A stretch of DNA of 44,409 nucleotides from an uncultured Collinsella sp. GTDB taxonomy: Bacteria > Actinomycetota > Coriobacteriia > Coriobacteriales > Coriobacteriaceae. The translations under genes and the position numbers were made by a program. Location: the NCBI GenBank assembly GCA_902461085.1, contig CABPWH010000008.1, positions 1 to 44,409 of the forward strand, given 5' to 3'. Of the stretch, positions 1-8,196 are shown piece by piece. How positions within the stretch are numbered: the stretch's first letter is position 1; every line of letters begins with the position of its first letter. Below the pieces are notes generated by a model. The model was not told where the DNA came from. It searched no databases and saw nothing but the letters and a program-made list of their open reading frames with translations.

Positions 1-857
1 GCGACGGACTGGGGGACACCACCCGCGGCAACGGGGCGTCCCTGCCGCTCGCGTGCTGCCGTCTCGCGCTCGCGCGCTTCGGCACGCAGCTGCTCCCACT
101 GGGCGGTGTCGTGCAGCTGCCAGCCCTCAAAGCCCCAGCGCTCGCGGGCGACCCCCGGGGCGCGGTCGGTCAAAATATTCACGGCCTCCAGCAGCAGGCC
201 GCCGCCGGCGCACGAGGCGTCGACCAGCGTGGGCAGGGCTTCGTTCTCGTAATCGTCGGCCGTTAGCCCGCGCTCGCACAGTGCGGTCCAGCCGACTTGC
301 GCCAGCACCAGGGCGGCGTAGTCGGGGCGCAGCACGTGAGTGCCCTCGCCGGCGCGGGTCGCGGCGGGCGGCAGGCGCTTGAACAGCGGGTCGCCCGAAA
401 GGTCCAGGCTGATGCTCGCGCGGCGCTGACGCAGCGAAAGTAGTAGGTGAACATCGGGGTCGGCGGCATCGACGTCGGCGCGACGGCCCGTGGTTTCGGC
501 CAGGCGGTCGCACAGCGCGTCCTTGGCGCGCAGGGCCGAGAAGCGCGTGTTGCGCAGCTGTTCGGTCACGCCGCGGGCGGTGATGGCGATAGTGGCGCCG
601 GGGCGGATGATGGTCTCCCAGGCGATGTCGTAAACGCTATCGTACAACTCGTCGGCATCCTGCGCCTCAAAGCGTTCGAGCACCACGAACACGCGGCTGG
701 CCAGGCGTGACCATAGGCATGCGCGGTAGCCTTCTTCGAGCTCGCCCTCAAACGTAGCGCGGCCCTTCAGACGGCGGACATGCGAAAGCCCGAGCCGTTT
801 AAGCTCGTCGGCGAGTGCGGACTCAAAGCCCTCGGGGCAGCTTGCATAAAATTCCAT
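1..857 (-). CDS. rlmL: RlmL-type 23S rRNA guanine-N2 methyltransferase, N-terminal part (runs off window)
   Basis: Reading leftward from an ATG at 857 the frame stays open to base 1, giving about 285 residues with the C-terminus outside the window. The protein starts MEFYASCPEGFESALADEL, typical of THUMP-domain rRNA methyltransferases. The THUMP part holds NTRFSALRAKDAL (about residues 100-112), followed by SISLDLSGDPLFKR and then the SAM-binding motif I DASCAGGGLLLEA near residue 215. This order matches the RlmL half of RlmKL enzymes, which methylate a guanine (G2445 in E. coli) of 23S rRNA. A GAGAGG ribosome binding site precedes the ATG. Whether an RlmK domain is fused at the C-terminus cannot be seen. 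The family assignment is by motif recognition; a YpsC/RlmL single-domain enzyme is the main alternative. Confidence 0.85.
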   Translation of the reverse strand, partial: MEFYASCPEGFESALADELKRLGLSHVRRLKGRATFEGELEEGYRACLWSRLASRVFVVLERFEAQDADELYDSVYDIAWETIIRPGATIAITARGVTEQLRNTRFSALRAKDALCDRLAETTGRRADVDAADPDVHLLLSLRQRRASISLDLSGDPLFKRLPPAATRAGEGTHVLRPDYAALVLAQVGWTALCERGLTADDYENEALPTLVDASCAGGGLLLEAVNILTDRAPGVARERWGFEGWQLHDTAQWEQLRAEARERETAARERQGRPVAAGGVPQSV

Positions 858-884
858 GGGTGACCTCTCTGGTTGCGTTGCTCC

Positions 885-913
885 ATTATATGATGGATGC
901 TTCGTTTACTCTC
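885..913 (-). promoter_or_regulatory. Candidate promoter of the rlmL-like gene
   Basis: On the minus strand a perfect TATAAT hexamer (plus-strand ATTATA at 885-890) lies 28 bases upstream of the methyltransferase ATG. The -35 region 17 bases further up (GAGAGT) is poor, so only the -10 element is convincing. Confidence 0.35.
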
Positions 914-1108
914 GCCCCCGAAGGGAACCCATATGATTGATGCGTGCTCCTTGATTCCCATTTTCATTGCAACAGCCTCAGGACTCGGGGCCTCGCACAG
1001 GTTCCCGCCGCCTTACAGAACTGAAAGCTGGGCGTAGGGCAAATCCATGGCACGTGACCTGCGATTGCTCGGCCATAGATGGCGTAATCGAGGCCAAGGG
1101 AGGGCATC

Positions 1109-1258
1109 ATGCGCGAGGGAAACGAGAGCTGGTTCTGGCACGCGAACGACATGGTGGTGGCGGGCGACATGAACCTCGTGGTCCGCGTCCTGTGGGTCGC
1201 GCTCATCGTAGGCATCGGCGTCGCGACGATGGCCACGCTCTGGATCGTCACGAGGTAG
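1109..1258 (+). CDS. Small predicted single-span membrane protein, 49 residues
   Basis: An ATG at 1109 preceded by a strong GGGAGGG ribosome binding site opens a 49-codon frame ending at TAG 1256-1258. The N-terminus is polar and Trp-rich (MREGNESWFWHAND). Residues about 24-47 form one hydrophobic helix (LWVALIVGIGVATMATLWIV), and the protein ends with TR. It could be a one-helix membrane peptide with a cytoplasmic or external N-tail. It sits alone between two leftward genes and points the other way, so it would be its own transcription unit. I recognise no family. The good ribosome binding site and clean helix favour a real gene, but so short a frame may occur by chance in GC-rich DNA. Confidence 0.5.
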   Translation: MREGNESWFWHANDMVVAGDMNLVVRVLWVALIVGIGVATMATLWIVTR

Positions 1259-1310
1259 CGCGCCACGAACGGATGACGAGGCACGCGGCGCATGCCACGC
1301 TGGCGGAACC

Positions 1311-2138
1311 CTAGCCTCGCTGCTGGACAATCTGTTCGATGAGCTTCGCGACGGAGTCCTCGGCTGCGTCCCCGATCAGGTGATGGGCCGCGGCCTTCGC
1401 CTCTGGCATCGCGCCCGCGACTGCGTAGGAGTTCGGCACCTTTTCGAGGAGCGTCACGTCGTTTTCCGAGTCTCCGATAAAAGCGACCTCGTCCAGCGTG
1501 ACCCCAAGGCTGCCGAGAAGCGCGTCGAGTCCGTTTACCTTGCTCCAGCCAGCCGGAACAACATCGAGGAAGAATGGGACGGGCGAGGGGAAATCAAGCT
1601 CTGGGCAGGCTTCCTTGCATCGACTCCGAACGACTTCCGTCGGGGCGGAGCTGACGTTGACGAAGATGCCGGCGGTGATGACGTCACGGTTCGTGGGCAC
1701 GTCTCCGAGCGCCATGTCTCTTCCGGAGTCCTTAACGATTTCCAGGGCGAATTCGTCGCCAGGCTCGACGGCGCAGAGGAACTGCTCGCAGCGTTTGCCT
1801 GTCTCATCGACATCGGCGACTAGCCAGAGTGACGTCCCCGCGTAGGGGCGTACGGCGCTATCGAGCTTGACGAGGGCCTCCGTCGAGAGCGTCTTTTTGA
1901 ACACGAGTTCGCCGCTGGAGAAGACCTTCTTTCCGTTGGCCATGATGCCGGTCGAGAAACAGCGCGCGTCGCCGTCAAAGGCATCGGCCAGGTCGGCGTA
2001 GTCGCGGCCGCTTGCGGGGCCGAACGTGATGCCCGCATCAAGCGCCGAAAGAATCGCGCTGTGCGTGCGCTCCGATACGACCCTTGAGCCAAACGGCAGC
2101 AGGGTCCCGTCCATGTCTGCGAGGATGAGCTTTATCAA
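1311..2138 (-). CDS. HAD-superfamily (Cof/IIB type) sugar-phosphate phosphatase
   Basis: This 275-residue protein opens MIKLILADMDGTLLPFG, with the nucleophile and acid/base aspartates at D8 and D10. Near the C-terminus it carries the motif GDSENDVTLLE that binds Mg2+. This layout with a large cap domain is that of Cof-type IIB HAD hydrolases, which usually dephosphorylate sugar phosphates or flavin nucleotides. The start is a TTG at 2138, chosen because CGGGAGG lies just upstream and MIKLI is the normal N-terminal beta-strand. It is the second gene of a leftward pair with the RpiR regulator (49 bases apart), so it is probably co-regulated with the divergent PTS locus and may act on its phosphorylated intermediates. 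The substrate cannot be read from sequence. Confidence 0.88.
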   Translation of the reverse strand: MIKLILADMDGTLLPFGSRVVSERTHSAILSALDAGITFGPASGRDYADLADAFDGDARCFSTGIMANGKKVFSSGELVFKKTLSTEALVKLDSAVRPYAGTSLWLVADVDETGKRCEQFLCAVEPGDEFALEIVKDSGRDMALGDVPTNRDVITAGIFVNVSSAPTEVVRSRCKEACPELDFPSPVPFFLDVVPAGWSKVNGLDALLGSLGVTLDEVAFIGDSENDVTLLEKVPNSYAVAGAMPEAKAAAHHLIGDAAEDSVAKLIEQIVQQRG

Positions 2139-2187
2139 GGGGTCCTCCCGTTTCGGTCTGGGCGTCGGTGCGCCGGTGTGCGTCGTC

Positions 2188-3051
2188 CTAGCTGTATTGC
2201 CTGTCTCCCAAGAGATTCTTCGAGATGATCCTGTTAAACTCTACCGGGTCATCCCAGCAAGAGGTCAGGAAGAGGAACAGCAGCTCGATGACGAAGTTGA
2301 TCGAGCTGTGCGAGAAGGCGACCTCGGTTCCGGTGATGGCCTGATCTCGCGAGATGGCTCGGATGATATACGTGGCACGCTTCGCGAGCGGCGTATCTGG
2401 GTTGTCTGTGATCATGATGATGGGGGTGTTCGAATCCTCGGCAGAGTCGAATATGTTGACGAGGCGCTTCGAGTATCCGGACGTCGAAATGACGAGCAGG
2501 ATGTCATTCTCCTTGAGGCTGGTTGCGGCGGAGACCATGGCATCGGTGGTACTGGGGCAAAACGCCCTGACTCCAACCTGTGAGAGTTTGAACGCCGCGT
2601 TTACGCCCATGCTAATCGAGTTGCCGACGCCCGCAATCAGGACGAGGTTGGCGTTGTGGAGCAGATTGACGACTGCCGAAAAGTCATCGGAGTCAATGAG
2701 CGAGGCGGTTTGGGAGAGCTCCTTGACCTTGTGAGACAGGACGTACTTAATGGAGCCCTCGACGTCGTCCAGAGTAACCTTGCCGCCCGTGGCCTTTTCC
2801 TCGCCGGAGGCCCTGCTGATGGATATGCCGAGCGCCAGACGCATGTCCGAATAGGTTCGGTAGTCAAGCGTCCTTGCGAACCTCGAAACAGACGCCGGTG
2901 ACGTACCGGTTCCTGCGGCGAGTTCGCGGACGGTCATCGTTGCGACGTCCGACGGGTGGTCGAGCACATACGTTGCGATTGCCTTCTCCGAGGGGGATAG
3001 GCTGTTCATGACCGCGCAGATGTGGCTGAGCACATCCCCTGTCTTATCCAT
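2188..3051 (-). CDS. RpiR/MurR-family transcriptional regulator (HTH + SIS domain)
   Basis: The protein has 287 residues. An N-terminal helix-turn-helix of the RpiR type (residues about 1-77, containing ELAAGTGTSPASVSRFART) is followed by a SIS sugar-phosphate-binding domain (about 110-250, with LIAGVGNSISMGVNAAFKL and DILLVISTSGYSK). RpiR proteins sense phosphosugars and control the neighbouring catabolic genes. It is transcribed away from the transporter-aldolase-PTS operon and shares the 300-base gap that holds GTGAAAC-type repeats, its likely operators. The ATG at 3051 follows GGAG at 5-base spacing. It forms a leftward pair with the HAD phosphatase. The effector is unknown; a ketose phosphate would fit the aldolase next door. 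Confidence 0.9.
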   Translation of the reverse strand: MDKTGDVLSHICAVMNSLSPSEKAIATYVLDHPSDVATMTVRELAAGTGTSPASVSRFARTLDYRTYSDMRLALGISISRASGEEKATGGKVTLDDVEGSIKYVLSHKVKELSQTASLIDSDDFSAVVNLLHNANLVLIAGVGNSISMGVNAAFKLSQVGVRAFCPSTTDAMVSAATSLKENDILLVISTSGYSKRLVNIFDSAEDSNTPIIMITDNPDTPLAKRATYIIRAISRDQAITGTEVAFSHSSINFVIELLFLFLTSCWDDPVEFNRIISKNLLGDRQYS

Positions 3052-3112
3052 GGTTACTCCTTGGCCCTAGTTTGCTTCGTATCTTAGGTCAAGAGAGGTG
3101 AAAATAAAGCAA

Positions 3113-3290
3113 AATGTTTCATAAGCGGTGAAATAGCGTTTCACCGCTGATTTCCTACCGTACACGGTAAATCGGTGCTTCCCCGGCGCAATCTCATCTT
3201 GAGCTGCTATCTTATGAGCCGTGAAACAACGGCACGAAAACGATGAAACAACAGAACATTGTTCCAACGCCTCACAACTTTGTTTCACGC
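3113..3290. promoter_or_regulatory. Divergent control region with RpiR-type operator candidates
   Basis: A perfect inverted repeat AGCGGTGAAA / TTTCACCGCT occupies 3124-3133 and 3139-3148 with a 5-base spacer. Its GAAA-N-TTTC core is of the kind bound by RpiR/MurR proteins. Further copies of the half-site lie at 3221-3229 (GTGAAACAA), 3243-3251 (ATGAAACAA) and, inverted, 3280-3288 (TTGTTTCAC), and another TGTTTCAT is near 3115. A second short palindrome, TACCGT-AC-ACGGTA, is at 3157-3170. No promoter hexamers stand out on either strand. The repeated half-sites suggest cooperative repression in both directions. Confidence 0.6.
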
Positions 3291-3351
3291 TAGATGGCGA
3301 ATCACTTCGAAGCCCAGACAGGCACCCGGCGAGCAAGAAGGGAGAAGCACG

Positions 3352-4466
3352 ATGCACAACGCCAGGACAAACGCAAGCATGACTTCGCTGTTCTTCGCGA
3401 ACGTCCTCTACTGGGTCTGCGCGGGCGTGTACTCGCCGTCCAGCCGCTCTGGTCGACGATCGCCGACAAGCTCGGGCGCCGCCGCGCGGTCATCGTGATC
3501 CTCTGCCTTGCGGCGGCGGTACTCGCTCCGCTGTATTACCTGGCGTCGACGTTCGTCCCGGTCCTTCTCGTAACCTTTGCGTTCTCGGCGTTTTTCTCGG
3601 GGCTCCTGCCCCTGAGCGACTCCCTCGTCATCGAGCTCGCGGATCGCTCTGGCCTGGACTTTTCTCGCATTCGCATGGGTGGCACTATCGGCTATGCCAT
3701 CGTCGTCCTGATCGTCGGTCGGCTGCTCGACATGGCTCCTCAAATCCAGTTCGCGGTGGTCTCTGCCGCGCTGGTGGTCTTCGCGGCTCACATGTGGCGC
3801 CTCCCCGAGGCGGGAATTCGCGCCAATGCCGCGGACGATCCCAAGGTCTCCCACGGAAAGGGCCTCCTCTCGCTGTTTACCAGCAATGAGATCGCCTTCG
3901 TCTTGGTCTTCGCCTTCATCAGTTCGGCCGCGATTGGCTTCATCGGGGCGTTCTTGGGCCGCTACGCGGTCGAGCTTGGCGAGGGTCAGAACCTCGTGGG
4001 CGTCCTGAGTGCGGTCTCCGCTGCGAGCGAGATCCCCATCCTGCTCGTTTCCTCCAAGCTGGTCAGGCGCTTCGGCGAGATGAACCTCCTGATCTTTTCC
4101 TGCTTCATGGCGGCGCTCAGGCTCGTGCTCGTGGGCACCGGCATCGTCCCGGTCATGATCTGCGGCCAGCTGCTGCAGAGCGTGAGTTACATGACCGTCT
4201 ACTACTCCTGCGTTACCTACATTGCCAACCACACTTACGAGGATTGTCGCGCTCGAGGTCAGAGCGCCTTCGCGATGGTTCAGAGCGGTCTGTCCGTCGT
4301 GGTTGCGAACCTGTTTGGCGGTTGGTCGTGCGACGCGCTCGGCACGCACGCGGGTTTTCTTGCCTTCGCCCTCGCTTCAACGATTGCTGCGGTCGTTGCT
4401 TTTGTGGCGTACGTACTGTGGCGTCGAAGCGCAGCGCCACAGCCTGAGGGCCAGTCGGCCGCATAG
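3352..4466 (+). pseudogene. MFS transporter gene disrupted by an internal deletion/frameshift
   Basis: The natural start appears to be ATG 3352 behind AAGGGAG. It encodes a polar start and a first membrane helix (LFFANVLYWVCAGVYSP). At about 3430-3440 that frame loses all similarity, and the rest of an MFS_1-like/LacY-related transporter continues in the next frame from LWSTIADKLGRRR to a stop at 4466. In relatives roughly 30-35 residues (loop plus second helix) separate the two pieces; here almost none remain, so a deletion not divisible by three is likely. The downstream frame has the usual remaining helices and the GRRR loop. An in-frame reading through 3294 would give an unrelated, highly charged N-terminus without a ribosome binding site. 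The gene heads the RpiR-regulated operon and was probably its original or second sugar importer. Confidence 0.7.
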
Positions 4467-4580
4467 GCTCCACCGCGTTTTGCAAGCGCCTGCCTGCTTC
4501 GCGCTTCTCTTCGTGTTCAACCAGCTGACGAGCTGAGAACTGTCCAATCCAATGGTTATCCAAGTGAAAGGAAGACAAAG

Positions 4581-5435
4581 ATGTCTCTCATCAAGGTCAA
4601 CGAGCTTCTTCAACATGCGACCGAGCACCACTATGGCGTGCCCGCGATCAACGTCATCAACACGGAGACCATCCGTTATGCGATCCAGGCCGCCGAGGAT
4701 GAGCACATGCCTATCATCATCCAGTACTGGCCCGGCTTCGAGGACCACTGTGCCCTCGACATCATCGCCTTCGCCGCCCGCTATTACGCCGAGCGCGCGA
4801 GCGTGCCCGTCGCCGTCCACCAGGATCACTCCGCTGGTTACGAGATCGCCGTCAAGGGCGTCAAGGCCGGTTTCCCCTCCGTCATGGTCGACGGCTCCTC
4901 GCTTCCCTATGAGGAGAACTTCCAGCTCACGAAGGACGTCGTCCAGGTCGCCAAGATCTTCGACGTTGACATCGAGGCCGAGCTCGGCCACGTCGGCAAC
5001 GGCTCCGACGCCAACGACTTCGTGAACAGCGACCACTATACCGACCCGAACCTCGCCGAGGAGTTCGTCGAGGGCACCGGCTGTGGTTCGCTCGCCATCG
5101 CCGTCGGCAACGCCCACGGCCCCTACGTCAAGATCCCGAACCTCGACATGGAGCGCATCAAGGCCTGCAGGGAGGCCGTCAGCGTCCCCCTCGTCATGCA
5201 CGGATGCTCCGACATCCCCGACGAGCAGCTCCAGGAGGCCGTGAACCTCGGCATGAGCAAGTTCAACATCGCCACGGAGTACTTCCGCTCCATGTACCGC
5301 GCCTTCGAGAAGGACATCAGCTCCGGCAAGAACGACGGCAACGGCGTTGGCCTCCTGATGGACGCCGCCCCCGACATGCGCGCGTTCGTCGCAAGCAAGA
5401 TCCAGCTTCTGAACCCCAACCACTATTCGCTCTAG
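4581..5435 (+). CDS. Class II ketose-1,6-bisphosphate aldolase (fructose/tagatose type)
   Basis: This 284-residue protein belongs to the zinc-dependent class II aldolases (Fba/GatY/KbaY). The catalytic D82 and zinc ligand H83 lie in HQDHS, and the other zinc histidines are H179 in GNAHG and H207 in MHGCS. These positions agree closely with GatY/KbaY. It would cleave a ketose bisphosphate into dihydroxyacetone phosphate and an aldehyde. Zinc-site contexts deviate slightly from the common HLDHG and HGGSG forms, so the sugar may be neither fructose nor tagatose bisphosphate. A GAAAGGAAG ribosome binding site precedes the ATG. The PTS EIIA gene follows after 10 bases, which places it in the PTS operon. 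No matching sugar-phosphate kinase is encoded here. Confidence 0.9.
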   Translation: MSLIKVNELLQHATEHHYGVPAINVINTETIRYAIQAAEDEHMPIIIQYWPGFEDHCALDIIAFAARYYAERASVPVAVHQDHSAGYEIAVKGVKAGFPSVMVDGSSLPYEENFQLTKDVVQVAKIFDVDIEAELGHVGNGSDANDFVNSDHYTDPNLAEEFVEGTGCGSLAIAVGNAHGPYVKIPNLDMERIKACREAVSVPLVMHGCSDIPDEQLQEAVNLGMSKFNIATEYFRSMYRAFEKDISSGKNDGNGVGLLMDAAPDMRAFVASKIQLLNPNHYSL

Positions 5436-5445
5436 GAGAGACTCG

Positions 5446-5874
5446 ATGAAGAAAGTTCTTGTCGCGTCGCACGGTCACCTCGCAAGCGGAATCAGGAGCT
5501 CGATCGAGATCCTGACCGGTATGGCGGACATGGTGGAAGTAGTTGACTGCTACGTGGACGACTCCGATTTCACCCCTCGCATCCAGGCGTTTATTGACTC
5601 GGTGGGCCCTGAGGACGAGGCCATCATCTTCACCGACATCTACGGTGGCTCCGTCTTCCAGAAGGTCGTCCTCATGGAGCCGGAGAAGCGCGGGATCGTC
5701 CATGTTACCGGTATGAACCTCGGCCTCGTGATCGAGGCGCTCCTCGGCGCTGAGCCGGTCACGGCAGATTCGATCAAGCAGAGCGTCGAGCTGGCGAGGG
5801 CGACGATGCAGGTCGTCGAGCCTCCGAGCAAGGCCGCGGACAACGAGGGGTCCGACGGAGACTTCTTCGATTAG
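5446..5874 (+). CDS. PTS mannose/sorbose-family EIIA component
   Basis: This 142-residue protein starts MKKVLVASHGHLASGI. The histidine in the SHG motif (H9) is the predicted phosphoacceptor from HPr, as in ManX and AgaF. The segment AIIFTDIYGGSVFQK matches the conserved DL.GGSP region of the family. It is a stand-alone cytosolic IIA, whereas E. coli ManX fuses IIA to IIB. It is transcribed with the aldolase and with IIB, IIC and IID, and its ATG follows AGGAGAG. Confidence 0.92.
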   Translation: MKKVLVASHGHLASGIRSSIEILTGMADMVEVVDCYVDDSDFTPRIQAFIDSVGPEDEAIIFTDIYGGSVFQKVVLMEPEKRGIVHVTGMNLGLVIEALLGAEPVTADSIKQSVELARATMQVVEPPSKAADNEGSDGDFFD

Positions 5875-5903
5875 AGAGCACTAATATGTAAGGAGAGGAA
5901 ACA

Positions 5904-6407
5904 ATGATTGTTCAGGTTCGAGTCGATGACCGTCTGATTCACGGGCAGGTCGCCCTGGTGTGGACCAAGGAGCTCAACACCACCAGGATCATCGTCGCCA
6001 ACAAGCACGCCGTGGAGAGCGATGCCCTTCGCATGACGCTTTCCATGGGTACGCCGGCGGGCCAGAAGCTCCTCGTCAAGGATGTTCCGGATGCTTGCCG
6101 CATCGCGAACGATCCGCGTGCGGACTCCATGCGCATCTTCGCGCTCACCAACTGCGTGCGTGACGTGCTTGAGCTCGTTAAAGGCGCACCGGGCAAGATC
6201 GAGGGCGTGAACGTTGCCAATGTCGGCCGCTTCGACAAGTCCGATCCGGATAGCAAGGTCGCCCTCAACTCCACGATCATGCTCAACCCGGATGAGCTCG
6301 AGGCCGCGAAGGAGCTTTGCGAGCAGGGTATTCCGGTTTTCCATCAGCTTATCCCGTCCAATCCCAAGACTCCTCTCAAGAGTCTGATCGAGGCGGCGGA
6401 GAAATAA
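5904..6407 (+). CDS. PTS mannose/sorbose-family EIIB component
   Basis: The 167-residue protein starts MIVQVRVDDRLIHGQV. The RLIHGQV motif carries the phosphorylated histidine (H13) characteristic of the mannose-family IIB. Full length for the family. The ATG at 5904 follows AAGGAGAGG. IIB receives the phosphate from IIA and passes it to the sugar carried by IIC/IID. The substrate cannot be inferred; AgaV, SorB, LevE and ManX-type domains all look alike at this level. Confidence 0.93.
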   Translation: MIVQVRVDDRLIHGQVALVWTKELNTTRIIVANKHAVESDALRMTLSMGTPAGQKLLVKDVPDACRIANDPRADSMRIFALTNCVRDVLELVKGAPGKIEGVNVANVGRFDKSDPDSKVALNSTIMLNPDELEAAKELCEQGIPVFHQLIPSNPKTPLKSLIEAAEK

Positions 6408-6453
6408 GGGGATTTGGCCAGGCGGTCAAATGAAATGAGAGAAAGGAAGTCAA

Positions 6454-7266
6454 ATGATTGGGTTAGCAGTAATGGCCTGGTTGACCGTGCTGATTTGCTA
6501 CGGCGGCAACTGGGTTCTCGGTCAGTGTATGATCGAGCGTCCTCTCGTGGTCGGCCTCGTTGCGGGCCTTCTGATGGGCGACGTCAAGACCGGTGTCATC
6601 ATCGGTGCCTCTCTCGAGGCAATCTTCATGGGCGCGGTTAACATCGGTGGCGCCATCTCCGCCGAGCCCGTTACCGCGACCGCCCTCGCCGTCGCCTTCA
6701 CCGTTGGCGCCGGCATCGACCAAGGCGCCGCCATCACGCTGGCCGTTCCCGTTGGCGTCGTCACCGCGTTCCTCTCGATCTTCATGAACAACGTGTTCCT
6801 CGCTTTCTTCGCCGCCACCTTTGACAAGATGGCCGCCGAGGGCAACGAGAAGGGCCTCGCGCTTCAGGACTTCGTTCTCTGGTTCGTTAAGTACGCCGCC
6901 TTTGGCCTCATCGCCTTCCTCGGCGTTTACCTTGGCGCTGAGCCCGTTGCCGCTATCGTCAACCAGATTCCGGCCAATGTCATGAGCGGCCTCAACGCCG
7001 TGGGCGCCCTCCTGCCCGCCGTTGGTATGGCGCTCCTGCTCCAGATGCTGTGGAGCACCGAGCTCAGCATCTACTTCTTCCTGGGCTTCACGCTCTACCA
7101 GTACCTCGGCCTCCCGATGATCGCCATCGCGGTTCTCGGCGTCATCATCGCGGTTGCCTCCGCCCTCCGCGACAAGGAGATTTTCGATCTCACCAAGAAG
7201 GGCTTGGCCACCCAGGCCGTTTCCAACGACTCTGTAACCAGCGACGAGGAGGATTTCTTCGCATGA
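6454..7266 (+). CDS. PTS mannose/sorbose-family EIIC permease subunit
   Basis: This 270-residue membrane protein begins MIGLAVMAWLTVLICYGGNW. It has the conserved early segment ERPLVVGLVAGLLMGDVKTG followed by IIGASLEAIFMGAVNIGG, hallmarks of ManY/AgaW IIC proteins. Several further hydrophobic helices follow and the C-tail is acidic. It forms the sugar-translocating channel together with IID. The IID start codon overlaps its stop (ATGA at 7263-7266), so the two are translationally coupled. Confidence 0.93.
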   Translation: MIGLAVMAWLTVLICYGGNWVLGQCMIERPLVVGLVAGLLMGDVKTGVIIGASLEAIFMGAVNIGGAISAEPVTATALAVAFTVGAGIDQGAAITLAVPVGVVTAFLSIFMNNVFLAFFAATFDKMAAEGNEKGLALQDFVLWFVKYAAFGLIAFLGVYLGAEPVAAIVNQIPANVMSGLNAVGALLPAVGMALLLQMLWSTELSIYFFLGFTLYQYLGLPMIAIAVLGVIIAVASALRDKEIFDLTKKGLATQAVSNDSVTSDEEDFFA

Positions 7267-8099
7267 GCAACCTGACCAAGAATGTGAGCCCTGAAGACAA
7301 GAAGATGCTCAACAGCATTTTCCTGCGCTCTTTCTCCGTGTTCGCCTCCGGCGCCGGCGGTTCCGTCAAGGCTGGCGCCGACGGCTGGCTGTACTCCGTC
7401 CAGCCCGCGCTTAACCGCTACTACGCCGATGACCCCGAGGCCCGTGCCGAAGCCATGAAGCGTCACACGACTTGGTACAACATTACCCAGAACGTCGGCA
7501 CGTTCGCCATGGGCCTCGTCGCCTCCATGGAGAGGGAGAACTCGCAGCACGAAGACTTCGACACCGAGTCCATCGACGGCATCAAGGTTTCCCTGATGGG
7601 CCCGATGTCCGGCATCGGTGACGCAATCTTCTGGGGCGTCCTGCGTGTCATCGCTGCCGGCATTGGCATCAACCTCGCCATGAGCGGCTCGCCCCTCGGC
7701 GCGATCATGTTCCTGCTGATCTACAACATCCCGTCGATCCTCTGCCGATACTTCATGACCTACCTCGGCTTCAGCATGGGCACCAACTTCATCTCCGAGA
7801 TGTACGAGGGTGGTCTCATGAAGCTCATCACCAAGGCGACCTCCACGGTTGGCCTCGTGATGATCGGTGCCATGACTGCGGCGAACGTCCAATTCAACAC
7901 GATCCTGTCCATTCCGGTTCAGGACTCTGACCCCGTCATGATCCAGACCTACCTCGACTCGATCTTCAAGGGCATCGTGCCCCTGGGGCTTACGCTCGTC
8001 GTCCTCTGGCTCCTGCGCAAGAAGAACGTGAACGTCAACATCATCCTGGTTGGCATCATGATTCTGGCGCTCGTCCTCGGCCTCGTGGGCATCGTGTAG
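7263..8099 (+). CDS. PTS mannose/sorbose-family EIID subunit
   Basis: The protein of 278 residues starts at the ATG overlapping the IIC stop. It contains the IID signatures FLRSFSVFASGAGG, HTTWYNITQNVGTFAMGL and SLMGPMSGIGDAIFWG, and ends with a hydrophobic stretch of several helices as in ManZ/AgaD. It is unique to the mannose-type PTS and partners with IIC in the membrane. After its stop comes a 97-base gap with a strong hairpin before the aldo/keto reductase. Confidence 0.93.
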   Translation: MSNLTKNVSPEDKKMLNSIFLRSFSVFASGAGGSVKAGADGWLYSVQPALNRYYADDPEARAEAMKRHTTWYNITQNVGTFAMGLVASMERENSQHEDFDTESIDGIKVSLMGPMSGIGDAIFWGVLRVIAAGIGINLAMSGSPLGAIMFLLIYNIPSILCRYFMTYLGFSMGTNFISEMYEGGLMKLITKATSTVGLVMIGAMTAANVQFNTILSIPVQDSDPVMIQTYLDSIFKGIVPLGLTLVVLWLLRKKNVNVNIILVGIMILALVLGLVGIV

Positions 8100-8141
8100 G
8101 GCGGCTTCCGGATCATTCGAAGCTTGTTTAAGGCAATTCCC

Positions 8142-8178
8142 GGCGGCACGCGATCGAGGACATTCGACGCGTGCCGCC
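8142..8178 (+). promoter_or_regulatory. Intra-operon hairpin between EIID and aldo/keto reductase genes
   Basis: GGCGGCACGCG at 8142-8152 pairs perfectly with CGCGTGCCGCC at 8168-8178 around a 15-base loop that can itself close with TCGA/TCGA. No T-run follows, so it is not a classical terminator. It more likely stabilises or processes the PTS mRNA or reduces expression of the two downstream genes. Confidence 0.55.
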
Positions 8179-8196
8179 CCATTAGAAGGAGAGAAC

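Noticed and set aside
3294..3470. Use of ATG 3294 as the real start of the MFS gene
   Set aside because: The 45-residue product before LWSTIADKLG is highly charged without a membrane helix and lacks a ribosome binding site, whereas 3352 has both.
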